Numbered from the stretch's first letter, positions 13,181-23,983 are shown. The stretch is 41,364 nt of DNA from Schoenoplectus triqueter (GCA_964058805.1 CAXKVV010000034.1:1-41364), one strand, 5' to 3'. Program-made: numbers and translations. Notes: generated from the sequence alone by a model not told the origin.

Positions 13181-13919
13181 TTGTATGCCTCTTTGTATTA
13201 GTCCGGTGTTTACATATTATTTATTATTGTGTATATATTATATAAACTCTATATCTTCTGGGAGACAGGATGGGATCTGGCGACCAGTTCCAATGTGCTA
13301 TCGTACAGTGATGCCCGAACTACAGCTCATGTTTCTAATAGGAGGGAAATTTTCACTGATGATCCTATATAATTTTAATTTAAATAAGACTTTTAATAAC
13401 TCAGCATATATTATTTTTATGTTTTTTTTAGGTTTAAATCCGCGTCAATCTTCTATATTAGATCTGCAGTCACTACTAAAATTTGAGTTATTACCGTGGC
13501 TAGTTGATGTTTTTTCCGTGGTAAATCTGGGTTCTACGGAAATAAAGAGATTGGCGCGTGACGCTCATCATTTCTGTAGACAAGTCTACAGAAGAAATTT
13601 ACACGAAAATAAAATCCACAGAATATAATCTATCTTTTCACGGAAATACTCCAGAACTTTTTATATGTTTGAAAAACACAGCGAGAGTGAAATTTTTGGG
13701 AGGGAGGCCAAAACTCTCATTTCCCTCCGCTGGAAATCCCCCCCCCCCCCTAATCATTTCACCCAGAAATAAATTGCATTGGAGAGAAACCATAAAATGA
13801 TAATCGCAACGCCCAGAAATACATCACATCATAAATCTAATGGTCCATAAACAATTTCAGGGGCCTAAAATTAGGAAAGAGGAAACATCTTTTGAAAAAG
13901 AGTACACATATATCCTCCA

Positions 13920-14260
13920 AGCTAGCTCTCCGTCTTTATTTCCCCACCATTCTCATCTCCAAGTTAGGGTTCCGCTGTGAAACCCTCGCCACTCAGCCAT
14001 TAGTGGTCGTCGAGCGCTCATCCCAGCACCTTTTTTCCTCGGCTTACCCACTTTGCTGACCACCATTTCCCTCCCCACTCGTGGTTGCCTCGACACGGTC
14101 GACACAATCTCGGGCTGATCTTGGCCAAGCCCCCCTTCTTGTACCTTGTTCCCTATCATCGCCTTGATATTCTGGTACTCCCTTTCTTTTCTTTTCCTAG
14201 CCTAGTGTGCCATCTTGCGGTGCCAATGACTGAGCCTCGTGCCCCTTTTCTTTTGTTAGA
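13920..14260. other. GC-richer gene-like island inside the CACTA element
   Basis: About 340 bp clearly richer in C/G than the surrounding CACTA interior, starting with leader-like text (TTAGGGTTCCGCTGTGAAACC). Frames at 13953-14159 (minus) and 14085-14276 (plus) are open but match nothing I recognise. CACTA elements often capture pieces of host genes, so a captured 5' UTR or first exon is possible. That is inference. Confidence 0.35.
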
Positions 14261-16299
14261 AAACCTTATTTTCTGAAATTTGAGCAGTTTGACTTCATTT
14301 TCGTTATTACTCACAGGAATATTGACATTACTCACAAAAATAATGACTCTAATTTTATTTTTACAGTTAGTGTCATATTTGCTCTTCTAACAGAAGAACA
14401 AATATTAGTGTGGACTCAAGTGAAAACTAAATAATCTCTGCCGCATAGAAATATTAGCATTACTATATAAATAGTTGTTTCTTTGTACTGGTAATATATA
14501 TGCTAGCTTGCCCCAAAATAACTTTTGATACTTAAATTTTTATTCAAACAACACATATATACTATTTTCTGCCTTAATCAAACACTCTTTCGTGCTGTTT
14601 ATGACATAGATTTCTTCATATGGCTGGTACAAAGTCTTCTCTACTAAGGAGAAAAAGGGTTAAATACACCCAATAGGGCCTCATCCATTTAGAAGAGTTC
14701 ACCACTGAAAAAACAGATAAAACGAATCCTAAGACCATTTAGAACCTCATGCCATGACCATTTAGAAGTTTTCGCATATTTGATCAGACCACAAGAGATA
14801 CTTTGGAGATCCATTTTTTGGTAAATAAAAATTATTGTTAATTTATAATTTATATACAAATGGAGACCAGTAGATTTTATTAACTCGGTAATTGATTAAT
14901 TAATGTATTCACCAAATTGATATTGTGTTGTTTTATTAATGCAGGAACAATTTAAATATCGAGTAGGAAATGTCACGGCAGAGTTTTATCTCAGGTGAAT
15001 TTTCAGCTTTCTATAGTGGGAATTGAGTGCAAACAAGTCAGGTTTTGATGTTTCACAATACTAATTTTTGTTGTTCACTGTATGTTGTGCTTGTAGGCTC
15101 ATGATCTCATTTCTCAGCCAACTCAAGGATAACATATGTTTTTATTTCAGGTAAGTATAATTTCTAACAATTTTGAATGGGTGATGTTGTTTGACGGGAG
15201 TTGTGTAAGATTTTCATAGTTTTAACATTGAAATGGACTAGTATTGTGAGATTCATGCATATCAAAGTCTGTAAATTTAGTTTGTATTTTAAGACTTTGC
15301 TGAAATTGATATAACATATAAGTATGAATGTTGATAATTATCATGTTTCACTAAAAAAATATATATTTTCTAAAAAGAAATTATGACAAATTTCAGGGTT
15401 CTTATGCAGTCATAAAAGAATATCATTATAATATTAATATTTTCATATTATTTACTTAGGGTCACATGGCCCTTCCTTACAGTGCACTTATTGGAATGCA
15501 AATGCCTCTACACCAAGTAAGAACAAAACATATAGATTCAACTTTGTTGTTATGTCTAAGGTTTGATCAATTTTCAATATTGAGTTTAAGCATGCTTTTA
15601 GTGGTAAATATTACAAATTTATATTAGTCATGCTTGAGGGCAAGAAGAAAAAATTATATCGTACATGCTTCAAAATAGAGAGATACAAATGACCCAATTT
15701 TATAACTGTAGGTTGTTTAATTGTACTGATACTTCAAAGTAAAAGATCCTAAGTATTTTTTATGTTCTATACTAGAGATTATCTTCAATGTCGCAATCAA
15801 ATATGATGGGAGAGATATAAGCACTTGTAACGCAAGCTGCAACAGGCGAGGCAGTCATGAATCGATGGTACGAGAGATCGAACTCGGACAATCAACAAAT
15901 ATAGTAGTTAGGTTTGGTATGGTTAACGGTTTTCAATTTTTTTTGGTAATAGAATGTCCAATTATAGCAATATAGCAGACAAACAGCTTTTCAATTATAG
16001 CAATATAGCAGTTGATATACGGGTTTATATTTTGGCAGTTCAATACCTATATTTTTTGATTTGATGTACTTTCAATTGGTGTTTTTATATGTTATATTAT
16101 TTTTTTGAAGTTATTTTTAATACTTGATTGTTTTAATTTGTCATCAGTTGACAATTGGAAAATAAAACAAAAATTAGGGATGCTATTTTGTGCAGGAATG
16201 AGTTTTACTGCCATAATAAGTGGTGTTACTCTCATAAATAATAGATTTCTTAACAAATTGATTAATAATAGAAAAATAATAATATGGATGAGTAGAGTT

Positions 16300-16620
16300 A
16301 TTCCGTGACTTGTTAAAGTTATTTCCGTGGATGTAAAAACCATGGAAATAATATGAGTTATTCCGTTGCTTAATTCCTCAGAACTGCCAAATGTTTACTA
16401 CGGAATTAAGAACCGGAGCACTCAGATGGGAATCTATTTCCGTAGAATCATTTCCGTGCTTAATTTCTCGGAAAATGATTATCTCCGCGGTATTCTACGG
16501 AAATAGTATTTGTTCTGGCGATGAAAGTACCGTGGAAGTCTTTCCGTGGGTAATTCGGAAATGACGTCTTTTCCGTGCTTGACTCCACGGAACAAGCGTT
16601 TTTCATTCCACGGTAATAAC
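16300..16620. repeat. CACTA subterminal repeat cluster (right end)
   Basis: About 16 copies of TTCCGTGG-like octamers in both orientations (TTTCCGTGG, CTACGGAAT, TCCACGGAA, TTCCGTAGA). They are dense within about 330 bp of the right terminus. Confidence 0.85.
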
Positions 16621-16639
16621 AACAATTCTAGTAGTGAGT

Positions 16640-17591
16640 TCATACGACTGTATAATTTATAAATTTTTTTACCCCACATTAATTGTTATACTTTTTTGTT
16701 TGACACCCGACTTTATAGGTGGGACTACGATGGTGAATATTATAGGCATTACTATAGATGCTGAATAAAAAAGATACAATTAATGAGATAGAGATAAGAT
16801 AATCTATCAGTAAGTATTGGCAAAATTTCATATAATATTTGTCAAAAGGAATTTTTATTCACCGCATCGGAGGTTGTGTATTTGTTTCAATTTAGTTTGG
16901 TGTTTTTCTTAGACAAAAAAGGTCCACAAGTTATTCGTTGTAAAAAAAGAACACAAAACTTTATTTATATTCATAATTAATCTTATACATCGTAAGACCT
17001 AAAATTTCAATAGATAAGGGATAGAAAAATATTTTCATAAATTAGGATTACATTTTTCTGAAGGAAACAAAAAATTCCGAAGTCTCAAATTGAATAACTT
17101 TTAAAGTTAAGACTTTACTCAACGAAATATAACAAATTAATTATTAAGAAACTTTTGAAATTATTAAATTTTCTTATTTCTTAAAACAACAATATTGTAC
17201 GGGATATGTGGTGTAGGACGTATTTTAATGGCGAGCATAATGTGCCGATTGGTCATTTGGCCCTCTTTTGTTTTTCAATTTCAGGTTATTATATGACAGT
17301 ACTTTTTGTGATGGATTTTTTTCGAAATAAATTAAAATTGACTTTTTTATGCTCTAAAAAAATTGCTCATTAATAATGATCTCATACTTTCAAAATTATC
17401 ATTAACCTTTGTTAACATTGTTCTTTCTCCGTCAATGATGGTAGATGTAATGAACTGAAAAAAAATGAAAAAGTTAACAAGGTACAAAAAATTCAAAATC
17501 GTTTACAGCCACCGGGGGTAAACGATGTCTACTGAAAGTCTGAAACAAAGAGAGGGTAAAATATCACCTAAAAAGTAATTTTTCGTTGGGT
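16640..17591 (+). promoter_or_regulatory. Upstream region of MIR172
   Basis: About 950 bp of non-repetitive AT-rich DNA between the CACTA right target duplication and the MIR172 TATA box. It is probably the proximal promoter. GTAC cores, which SPL factors bind, occur near 17198 and 17484, but they are too short to mean much alone. No coding frame. Confidence 0.5.
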
Positions 17592-17599
17592 TATATATA
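17592..17599 (+). promoter_or_regulatory. TATA box of MIR172
   Basis: TATATATA in the context GGGTTATATATACCCC. It lies about 510 bp upstream of the miR172* strand and about 90 bp before the CT-rich leader. The predicted start would be near 17625. MicroRNA genes are transcribed by RNA polymerase II and commonly have such a box. Confidence 0.65.
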
Positions 17600-17683
17600 C
17601 CCCATATTCTAAGATCTAAAAACCTTATCATTTATTATTCCCTTCTTTGCCTTCCTTTCTTTCACACGAGGGTGCAACAAGCG

Positions 17684-17732
17684 TCTCTCTCTCTCATTCT
17701 CTCTCTCTCTCTCTCTCTCTTTCTTCTCTCTC
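17684..17732. repeat. CT microsatellite in the MIR172 leader
   Basis: A nearly pure (CT)n tract continuing into T/C-rich sequence to about 17820. CT/GA tracts just after plant TATA boxes are frequent in leaders and can bind GAGA-type BPC factors. The open frames across it (17647-17871 and 17672-17881) are Ser/Leu strings produced by the repeat. Confidence 0.9.
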
Positions 17733-18101
17733 AGAGCCCCTCTTTTGTTTTTCTTTTTGTTTTTTTATTTTCTTTTTCTTCTTCTTTGCTTCTTTCTCTA
17801 CTCTTCCCACTCCTCCTACCTATAACCTCCCATCACCACCCCAAAAATATTGTTTGCGAGCTATACCTTAATACTTCCTGAGTTTGATCCGAGCTTGCTT
17901 TTATAACTTTTACCTTCTATTCCGTAATTCAGAAATAAAAGATTTTTCTTTCCTTTCACCTATCTTACTTTCTTCCTCCCTGTCATATGAATTAATCCCT
18001 GATGAAAAACTAATGTTAACTATTGGGGATTCTAGTTCTTAAAGAGGAACCAGACTTGTCTCTCCGTCTGCCTCGCTCGACATCAGTCGGAGTTTGCAGG
18101 T

Positions 18102-18122
18102 GCAGCACCATCAAGATTCACA
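18102..18122 (+). ncRNA. MIR172: miR172* (passenger strand)
   Basis: 21 nt starting GCAGCACCATCAAGATTC. It pairs with the mature strand leaving 2-nt 3' overhangs, with one internal mismatch (C opposite A at GCACCATC/GATGATGC). Confidence 0.92.
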
Positions 18123-18186
18123 TAGATCTATTTTCATAATTTCGTATTAATCATATGATTTATGAATTATGATGAAGTATAATATG

Positions 18187-18207
18187 AGAATCTTGATGAT
18201 GCTGCAT
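18187..18207 (+). ncRNA. MIR172: Mature miR172
   Basis: 21 nt starting AGAATCTTGATGATGC and ending TGCAT. It is identical to the miR172a/b form as I know it. Such exact conservation implies it is under selection. Confidence 0.95.
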
Positions 18208-18225
18208 CGGCAAATGTTCTGACTA

Positions 18226-19600
18226 CTTATCATTAATTAATTCTTCACAGAATTTGTAGAAATTAATGTGCTAATTTATGTCTTCAGATATCAAACAGCT
18301 TATCAGGTAATTCGTATCTTATGCTCTTTTATTTTTTGTTGTTTTCGCACTAAAATTTTCGAGTTATACATTGGTCAAATGAAGTATATCCCCCACCCCC
18401 CCTTTTATTGTGTTGATTTTCTTGTAAAGATGAGTTTGAAATTGTGTTCTCCAAAATCTAAAATGGATATGTATGTTATTATTTATAAGTTCAACAGATA
18501 ATTGTACATATGAGATATGATGTCATTATCATCATTAGATCATCATTATATATGATTGTTAGTATTATTATGAATTTCATTGTTATTGTTACCCGGAGAC
18601 GACGATAATTAACGAAGGTCTCCGTTTTATACTTCTCATGACTATGAATCCTTTATTTGTGAGGAAGCTCCTTGAAAGTAGGGATTTTTTTTAATTTGCT
18701 ACCTAAAGAAACCAAAATTTGCTCTTTTCTCCCTTTTTTTAGTTTGCACGGAGTGCCTTCTTTATAATTATAGTTGCTTTGTGCTTTGATCTATTAATTT
18801 TATGTAACATTATCGCTATTTATTGTTTATGAAATATATTCGTCATGGTATTTGGAATTAGTAGTCGTCATTTATGGTTTAGACATGTAATTTACGAATT
18901 TTCTTTTTCATGTATTCTGTGAAAATAAATTATATTTCTTCATATATACGGAGATGAGATCCAGTATATGTACTCTGTTTTGTGATATTTTTTTTTTCTC
19001 ATAACTAGTTGTATGCAAAACAGTAGTATTGTACCTAGAACACATGGATATGTTAAAATGTTTTTAGCTATCAATGCAAGTACTGTACATTATCATACTG
19101 CTAAGTGCTAACCGTTCATACTTGATACTTCTTTTGACTTGGTTCATCTTACTTATATAATACTTATGATACTAACCTTTTGTAAACCCATGGACGTGAT
19201 TCGCAAAAATTGAATACTTCTTTTTTTTACTTATATAAAGTTCGGTAATTAATCCTCCAACTATTTTAATGTGATCATTAATTATTAGTCGTCATTGCAC
19301 CTCTGTTTTTTTTTTATGCTATGAGCTTTTTTCTATAGTTTATTCGATTTGCATACTAACCTTTTTGTATGCTTGAACTTTTCTAGTTTGATTTTCTTAG
19401 ACGGAACTTTGCACAAGCACACTTTTCTACAAGAAAAAGAAAGCTAACAACAATGATAACAACAACCGATAAAAATAAATGTGGAAAGGAAAACGAAGAT
19501 AAAATTCTTGTTGGCTTAAATTTGATTGTACATTTCTTTGCATTTTTTTACCTATTTGATAGTGGAACTTGAATATAAATTAATATAAACAAAAGAATAT
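18226..19600. other. MIR172 downstream region, no other gene
   Basis: Probably holds the 3' part of the primary MIR172 transcript. A small hairpin CGGAGAC...GTCTCCG is at 18594-18623. The open frame 18268-18501 has no recognisable domain. The rest is ordinary AT-rich sequence. Confidence 0.5.
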
Positions 19601-19650
19601 ATTAATAATGGAGCACAAAGCACACAACGCTCTTGTGCTTTGTAAAGCAC

Positions 19651-20079
19651 TATATATATATATATGAGGTGTGCTAATATATTTTATAAGCACAAAATAC
19701 TTCATACTTCACACTTATATCTTATGTTTTAAAATTCAAATGGATGATCCAAACCGTTAAATATGATCTTCATATCAAAATCTTCTTGGTGATCAAATTA
19801 TATATTTTTTGGAATTTTTAACTATTTATTTCAAGGGCTACAAAATTCATTGATCTGATATCTTCTGAACCATTCAATATCAATGAATTTTATAGCCCCT
19901 GAAAAAATAGTAAAACATTCTAAAAAATATAAAATTTGATCACCAAGGAGATTTTGATTTGAAGATCATATTTAATGGTTTGGATCATCCATTTAAATTT
20001 TAAAACATGAGATATAAATATGAAGTACGAAGTATTTTATGCTTTATAAAGTACATTAGCACACCTATATATATATATA
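19651..20079. mobile_element. Foldback element FB1 (subfamily A), TA-repeat flanked
   Basis: Two arms of about 190 bp are inverted copies around a short centre near 19860-19880. The left arm starts GGTGTGCTAATATATTTTAT at 19668. The reverse complement of the right end (20065) starts GGTGTGCTAATGTACTTTAT. Both continue ATGGATGATCCAAACC and TTGGTGATCAAATT. A (TA)n run lies on each side (19651-19665 and 20066-20079). There is no coding capacity. It resembles MITEs that sit in TA microsatellites (rice Micron elements are a described case); the family assignment is inference. Confidence 0.75.
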
Positions 20080-20093
20080 GAGAAAGAGAGAGT

Positions 20094-20478
20094 ACAGATA
20101 CCGTGAGCTTAAACTCATGGAGGCTTTCCATGAGCTTAACTCAAAAAGTATATCAAATCATCTCTAAATTTTAATTTATCATGCCCATTTAATTCTTTGT
20201 ATGAAAATCTTATAGGATACAAAAAAATTGGAGTGTTTTGAGTTTTTTAAGACAATTTTTAATTTTTGAAAATTAGCTCTAAAAATAATAATAAAATAAT
20301 AAATGTTTGAACATCATTTTTAAAAATAAAAAACGGTGACTTAAAATGTTCAAAACACTCTAATTTTTTGCATCCCACAAGATTTTCATATAAAATTTTT
20401 AATGAGCATGATAAATTAAACTTTGAAGATGATTTGATATTTTTTTGAGTTAAACTCACGTGCTTCATGTCCGTATTT
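20094..20478. mobile_element. Foldback element FB2 (subfamily B)
   Basis: The left arm contains CTTAACTCAAAAAGTATATC and then AAATCATC. The right arm reverse complement contains GTTTAACTCAAAAAAATATC and then AAATCATC. Both continue AATTTATCATG and AAAATTxGAGTGTTTTGA. The AG-rich tract 20079-20093 precedes it. The minus-strand open frame 20259-20468 is a by-product of the arms. Confidence 0.72.
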
Positions 20479-20827
20479 CAAATTTGAAAGATCAAGTGGC
20501 TAATCGAAACCATTGAACATGATCTTCATATTGAACTATCTTTGGAGATCAAATTTTATATTTTAAAAAAAATTACTATTTTTTAGATGGGTGCAAAATT
20601 GTTAGTTTTGGATGATGCAGAAATCATTAGATCAGCAAACTTTATACTCATTTAAAAAATAGTAAAAATTTTAAAAAATATAAAATTTAATCTCCAAGGA
20701 TATTTCAGTACGAAAATGATGTTCAACGGTTTGGATCGGCCGTTTGAACTTTTAAATTTGAGATACGGACGCGAAGCACAAAAGATTTTGTGTTTCGCGA
20801 AGTAACATAGTCTCACTATATATATAG
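20459..20827. mobile_element. Foldback element FB3 (subfamily A), fused to FB2
   Basis: The left arm reads GTGCTTCATGTCCGTATTTC then AAATTTGAAAG. The right arm reverse complement reads GTGCTTCGCGTCCGTATCTC then AAATTTAAAAG. Both continue GAACATxATxTTC and GGAGATxAAATTTTATATTTT. Its left end overlaps the right end of FB2, so one probably inserted into or recombined with the other. A (TA)n run at 20817-20827 closes it. Confidence 0.7.
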
Positions 20828-20857
20828 CTGGGCTATGATGCAATGCATTGCACGGAT

Positions 20858-21206
20858 TGCTCTTGTGCTATAGATTATTTTTTCATTCTCAAAATCTAAA
20901 TGATTGATCCGAACCACTCAAAATGATTTACATATGAAATTCTAGTTCGAAGCCAAATTTTATATTTTTTAGAATTTTTTTTATATAGTTAGAAAATCAC
21001 TTGATTTAATTATTATGAGCTGCTCAAAAGAGATAACTTTCTAACTATCTAAAAAATAATAAAAAAATTCTATAAAATATAAATTTTGGCCTCAAACTAG
21101 ATTTTCATATGAAAATTATTTTGAACGGTTCAGATCGATCATTTAGGTTTTAAGAATGAAGAACAAATTCATTATATGAAGATAATTTGTGCTATACATA
21201 GAGTAA

Positions 21207-21239
<33 letters not shown>
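20858..21239. mobile_element. Foldback element FB4 (subfamily A)
   Basis: The left arm includes TCTCAAAATCTAAATGATTG then ATCCGAACC. The right arm reverse complement includes TCTTAAAACCTAAATGATCG then ATCTGAACC. Both carry CATATGAAA and CTAGTTxGAxGCCAAA. It is followed by a long (TA)n run to 21239. It is related to FB1 and FB3 (GATGATC/GATTGATC plus CAAATTTTATATTTTTT). Confidence 0.7.

Positions 21240-21254
<15 letters not shown>
21239..21254. repeat. AG microsatellite between FB4 and FB5
   Basis: (AG)n directly following a (TA)n run. The same TA-then-AG order occurs between FB1 and FB2 at 20066-20093. Confidence 0.85.
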
Positions 21255-21504
21255 CAAATATATCATGAGCTTTCACGGAGGTCTTCCACGAACTTAGTTC
21301 AAAAAACATATCAAATCATCTCCAAATTTTAATTTATCATCTTCATTAAATTCTTTATATGAAAAATCTCATGGGATGTAAAAATTTGGAGTCATTTGAG
21401 ATTTTTAAGTCATGTTTTTTTAAATTAGCTCTAAAAAATAATAATATATTCAATACTTAAACATTATTTTAAAAAATTAAAAACGGTGATTTAAAAAACT
21501 CAAA

Positions 21505-21539
<35 letters not shown>
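21255..21539. mobile_element. Foldback element FB5 (subfamily B), right arm truncated
   Basis: It follows FB2 closely in its left arm and centre (CATATCAAATCATCTCCAAA, TTTAATTTATCAT, AAAACGGTGATTTAAAA). It stops at ACTCAAACC, where a (TA)n run (21507-21539) replaces the rest of the right arm. Confidence 0.65.
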
Positions 21540-21544
<5 letters not shown>

Positions 21545-22724
21545 GACTATAATACAAACGGCTGATTACTATTAAAGAATAATCACCCTAGCTATTCATG
21601 AATTATTGTATTAAGAGAAATTTAAGTACAGTGCTATTTTGTACAAGAGAAGATGAAAGCATAAGTCACAAAACTTTCTTTCTGTAGATATTCTAAAAGA
21701 AATGTAATCATTAATCGGTTCACAAAACTCCAAATAATATAATGGCCCACGCTGAATTATGGTCCAAAAATAGATTATTTACGATTTTAAGATCGATGTA
21801 TCTTTCCGAATTAAGTAAGTCCTAAATCCTTCAAAATCTATGTTTTTTTTTCTTTCCATTAATAACAAAGTCATATAAATTAAGTTCATAGGTCATGCTT
21901 GATTGATAGGAATAGGATTTTTACTGTTGCTAATTACGTTGTCAAAAAATTGCTAACTCGATAACACTATAGTATATAAGTAACACTATAAAATTAAAAG
22001 AAATCTGATAGAAGAAGTCAAAATGATTGTTGCCAAATAATTGATAACAAAAACATCATGTTCATCCGCAACTTGTAGAAGAAGTATTACTCGCGCTCCG
22101 TTTCCAACCAAAATTATATCAATATATATCATCCGCATCATTATTATCAAAATACACTGAGGGCTTCAATTATTATTAGTATTCTGAACAGGTGACGTGA
22201 TGAAAATATATGTTTTTGTATCACGTGACCCTTATACCAAAAATAATAGAGGAAGACATATACGAAACAACATATTTTCAGACACATTGTGTGCAATCGT
22301 GATGTGCAATTATATGGCACATGTGCTCTCACATTTAATCATGATTTTATCAAAATTTTACCTTGTTTAAAGAAAAAAGATATAAAAGATATTTAATTTG
22401 ATGAAAAATTGTAAAATTTATTTAAAGTGAAAACGTTTATTACATTTTTTTTGTTAAAAACATATTTCTTTTATTATGTTTGGATTAAAAATATTTAAAA
22501 TAGTGGTTACGGTACTTCATGTGACCATGTGGCGTACAGTGACATATATATAGAGTTAGAATATTATGAAAACGTTTGCATTTCGATCTCAAGTGTATAC
22601 GGCTTAAATTTTATCCGATCTAGAGATTATTAAAATAATCGAATCTAAATCTTTTGGACCATTTTAAGTCGGGTCCTGATATTCCCTGCTACCACTCGCA
22701 TAACTTGTAAATGTACTAATGCTA
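21540..22724. other. AT-rich intergenic DNA, no gene
   Basis: No coding signature, RNA gene or element end recognised. The minus-strand open frame 22147-22332 is cysteine- and hydrophobic-rich but matches nothing and has no supporting context. Confidence 0.5.
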
Positions 22725-23330
22725 GGGGTAAAAATATATAGTAAAATATTTGATTTTATTCGTGATATGATTCAAAAAAATAATAAAAAATATTCAATTT
22801 GTATGTATATTTTGAAGATATTCACATGCATATTCAAAGATATTCTTATTTGTATTCGAAGACATCAGAATCTGAAAAAATTTAACGGATAAAGATATAA
22901 TTTGACTATTATCTATCTTTATCCGACCATTTAACTATTATCCATCAATATCTGACATTATCCGAAGATATCAAATCCGTTTTTATCCAAATACCCATTA
23001 TGTATCATTAATTTTTTATGTACATTATAAATTTAATTGATTTTATATCTAATATAAGCTAATGTATCATTTTTTATAATTCATTCATATATTTGAACTT
23101 CTATGATTAATGATTCTATCAAAAAAATATATAATTATTTTTCAATTATATATATAATATTTTTACTTAAATATCTCAGTATTTTTATTCGTATCTATTC
23201 AAATTTTGTATTTGTATCCGTTTGATATTCAATTCGTATCCGTCAAATATCCAATTTGTATCTGTATCTATATCTAAGATTATCCGTATCCGAATTCATA
23301 TCCAAAAAATATTAGAATTTATTTAGGCCC
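22725..23330. repeat. MITE-like repeat rich in ATATCCG / CGGATA
   Basis: It begins near AGGGGTAAAAATATATAG. The right side holds many TATCCGT, GATATTC and ATATCCAA words, and matching inverted words (GGATAAAGATA, GAAGATATTC) appear on the left. It is a familiar class of plant repeat, but ends and target duplication are not clear here. Confidence 0.4.
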
Positions 23331-23340
23331 TTAATCCTCT

Positions 23341-23953
23341 TGTGAACCCCTAATTATAAATTAGATTACCTTAATTCATGTTGTCGATCTTACAGAGAGA
23401 TACAACTCCATTGATCACCAGATTCCTTTAAGCCTTCTAGTGATCTTGCTCTAATCCGATGGAGCGACTAAGAGAACCGATGCAAATAATTTTCGTCTCT
23501 TCTAGAACTCTATCTTAGAAAGAGATGGATTTCTGTTGAAAAATGAAAAGATGCCAAAAAAAGAAGAATGGGGAATTCTTTCGAAAACCAACAGTCTCCC
23601 TGTATATAATGAACGCCCATAACTGAGAGCAGTTATTTCTTAGCGGGTCCATATCAAATTCAAATCTCTCTTAATCAGAAAATTGTCTATAATTGTGTTC
23701 TCCATGGACCAATAATATAATTGTATTATTATCAAATTTTATATAATTTAGACCATCACTAAATCATAAAGTTATTAATACGCATTCTATACATTAAAAG
23801 ACTTACTTCTCATAACACATATTAAACCCGATTAATAATATAAAATTTGATCACTTCATAATGGGTATAATTTGACATTCTATTATATAATATATATTTA
23901 TTACATATAAGCCCATATATATATATTGTAATTAATAATAATTAATTTCAACA
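23341..23953 (-). mobile_element. 3' LTR of a minus-strand Ty1/copia element
   Basis: On the minus strand it starts TGTTGAAATTAATTATT at 23953, right after a polypurine tract AAGTGAGAGAT (23954-23964). It ends GGGGTTCACA at 23341, so it has TG...CA ends and is 613 bp. A TATATAAT-like box (near 23604) precedes a leader-like stretch. The far end is inferred from the CA and the change of sequence character. The partner LTR is not in the window. Confidence 0.6.
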
Positions 23954-23980
23954 ATCTCTCACTTGGGCTATATGTATCTG

Positions 23981-23983
<3 letters not shown>

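Larger units (their letters stand above)
13471..16636. mobile_element. CACTA (En/Spm) DNA transposon, complete ends, non-autonomous
   Basis: The left end reads CACTACTAAAATTTGAG then TTATTACCGTGG. The reverse complement of the right end reads CACTACTAGAATTGTTG then TTATTACCGTGG. A 3-bp target duplication AGT lies at 13468-13470 and 16637-16639, the length expected for CACTA elements. Subterminal repeats of TTCCGTGG/TTCCGTAG/CTACGGAA in both orientations crowd both ends: about 16 copies in 16300-16620, fewer in 13495-13660. These are the usual transposase binding words of the superfamily. At 3,166 bp with no recognisable transposase it is probably non-autonomous. It ends about 955 bp upstream of the MIR172 TATA box. 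Confidence 0.88.
18085..18225 (+). ncRNA. MIR172: MIR172 precursor hairpin
   Basis: Foldback with miR172* on the 5' arm (18102-18122) and mature miR172 on the 3' arm (18187-18207). The stem extends outward (TTTGCAGGTGCAGC on the left against GCTGCATCGGCAAA on the right). It also extends inward (TTCATAATTT against AATTATGATGAA), with about 64 nt between the two strands. miR172 directs cleavage and translational repression of AP2/TOE-type transcription factors, and so controls flowering time, phase change and floral organ identity. The mature strand, star strand, arm order and 2-nt 3' overhangs all fit. The primary transcript should start near 17625; its 3' end and any introns (possible acceptor near 18294 and donor near 18307) cannot be fixed from sequence alone. 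Confidence 0.95.

Noticed and set aside
13185..13628. 147-codon frame crossing the left CACTA terminus
   Set aside because: It runs from flanking DNA through the AGT target site into transposon sequence, so it cannot be an ancestral gene.
12030..15890. tRNA-like GTTCGAACTC / ATCGAACTC words near 12033 and 15877
   Set aside because: No matching acceptor stem, A-box or cloverleaf around them.
17647..17881. Two overlapping Ser/Leu/Phe-rich frames that look like signal peptides
   Set aside because: Generated by the CT microsatellite and T/C-rich leader of MIR172.
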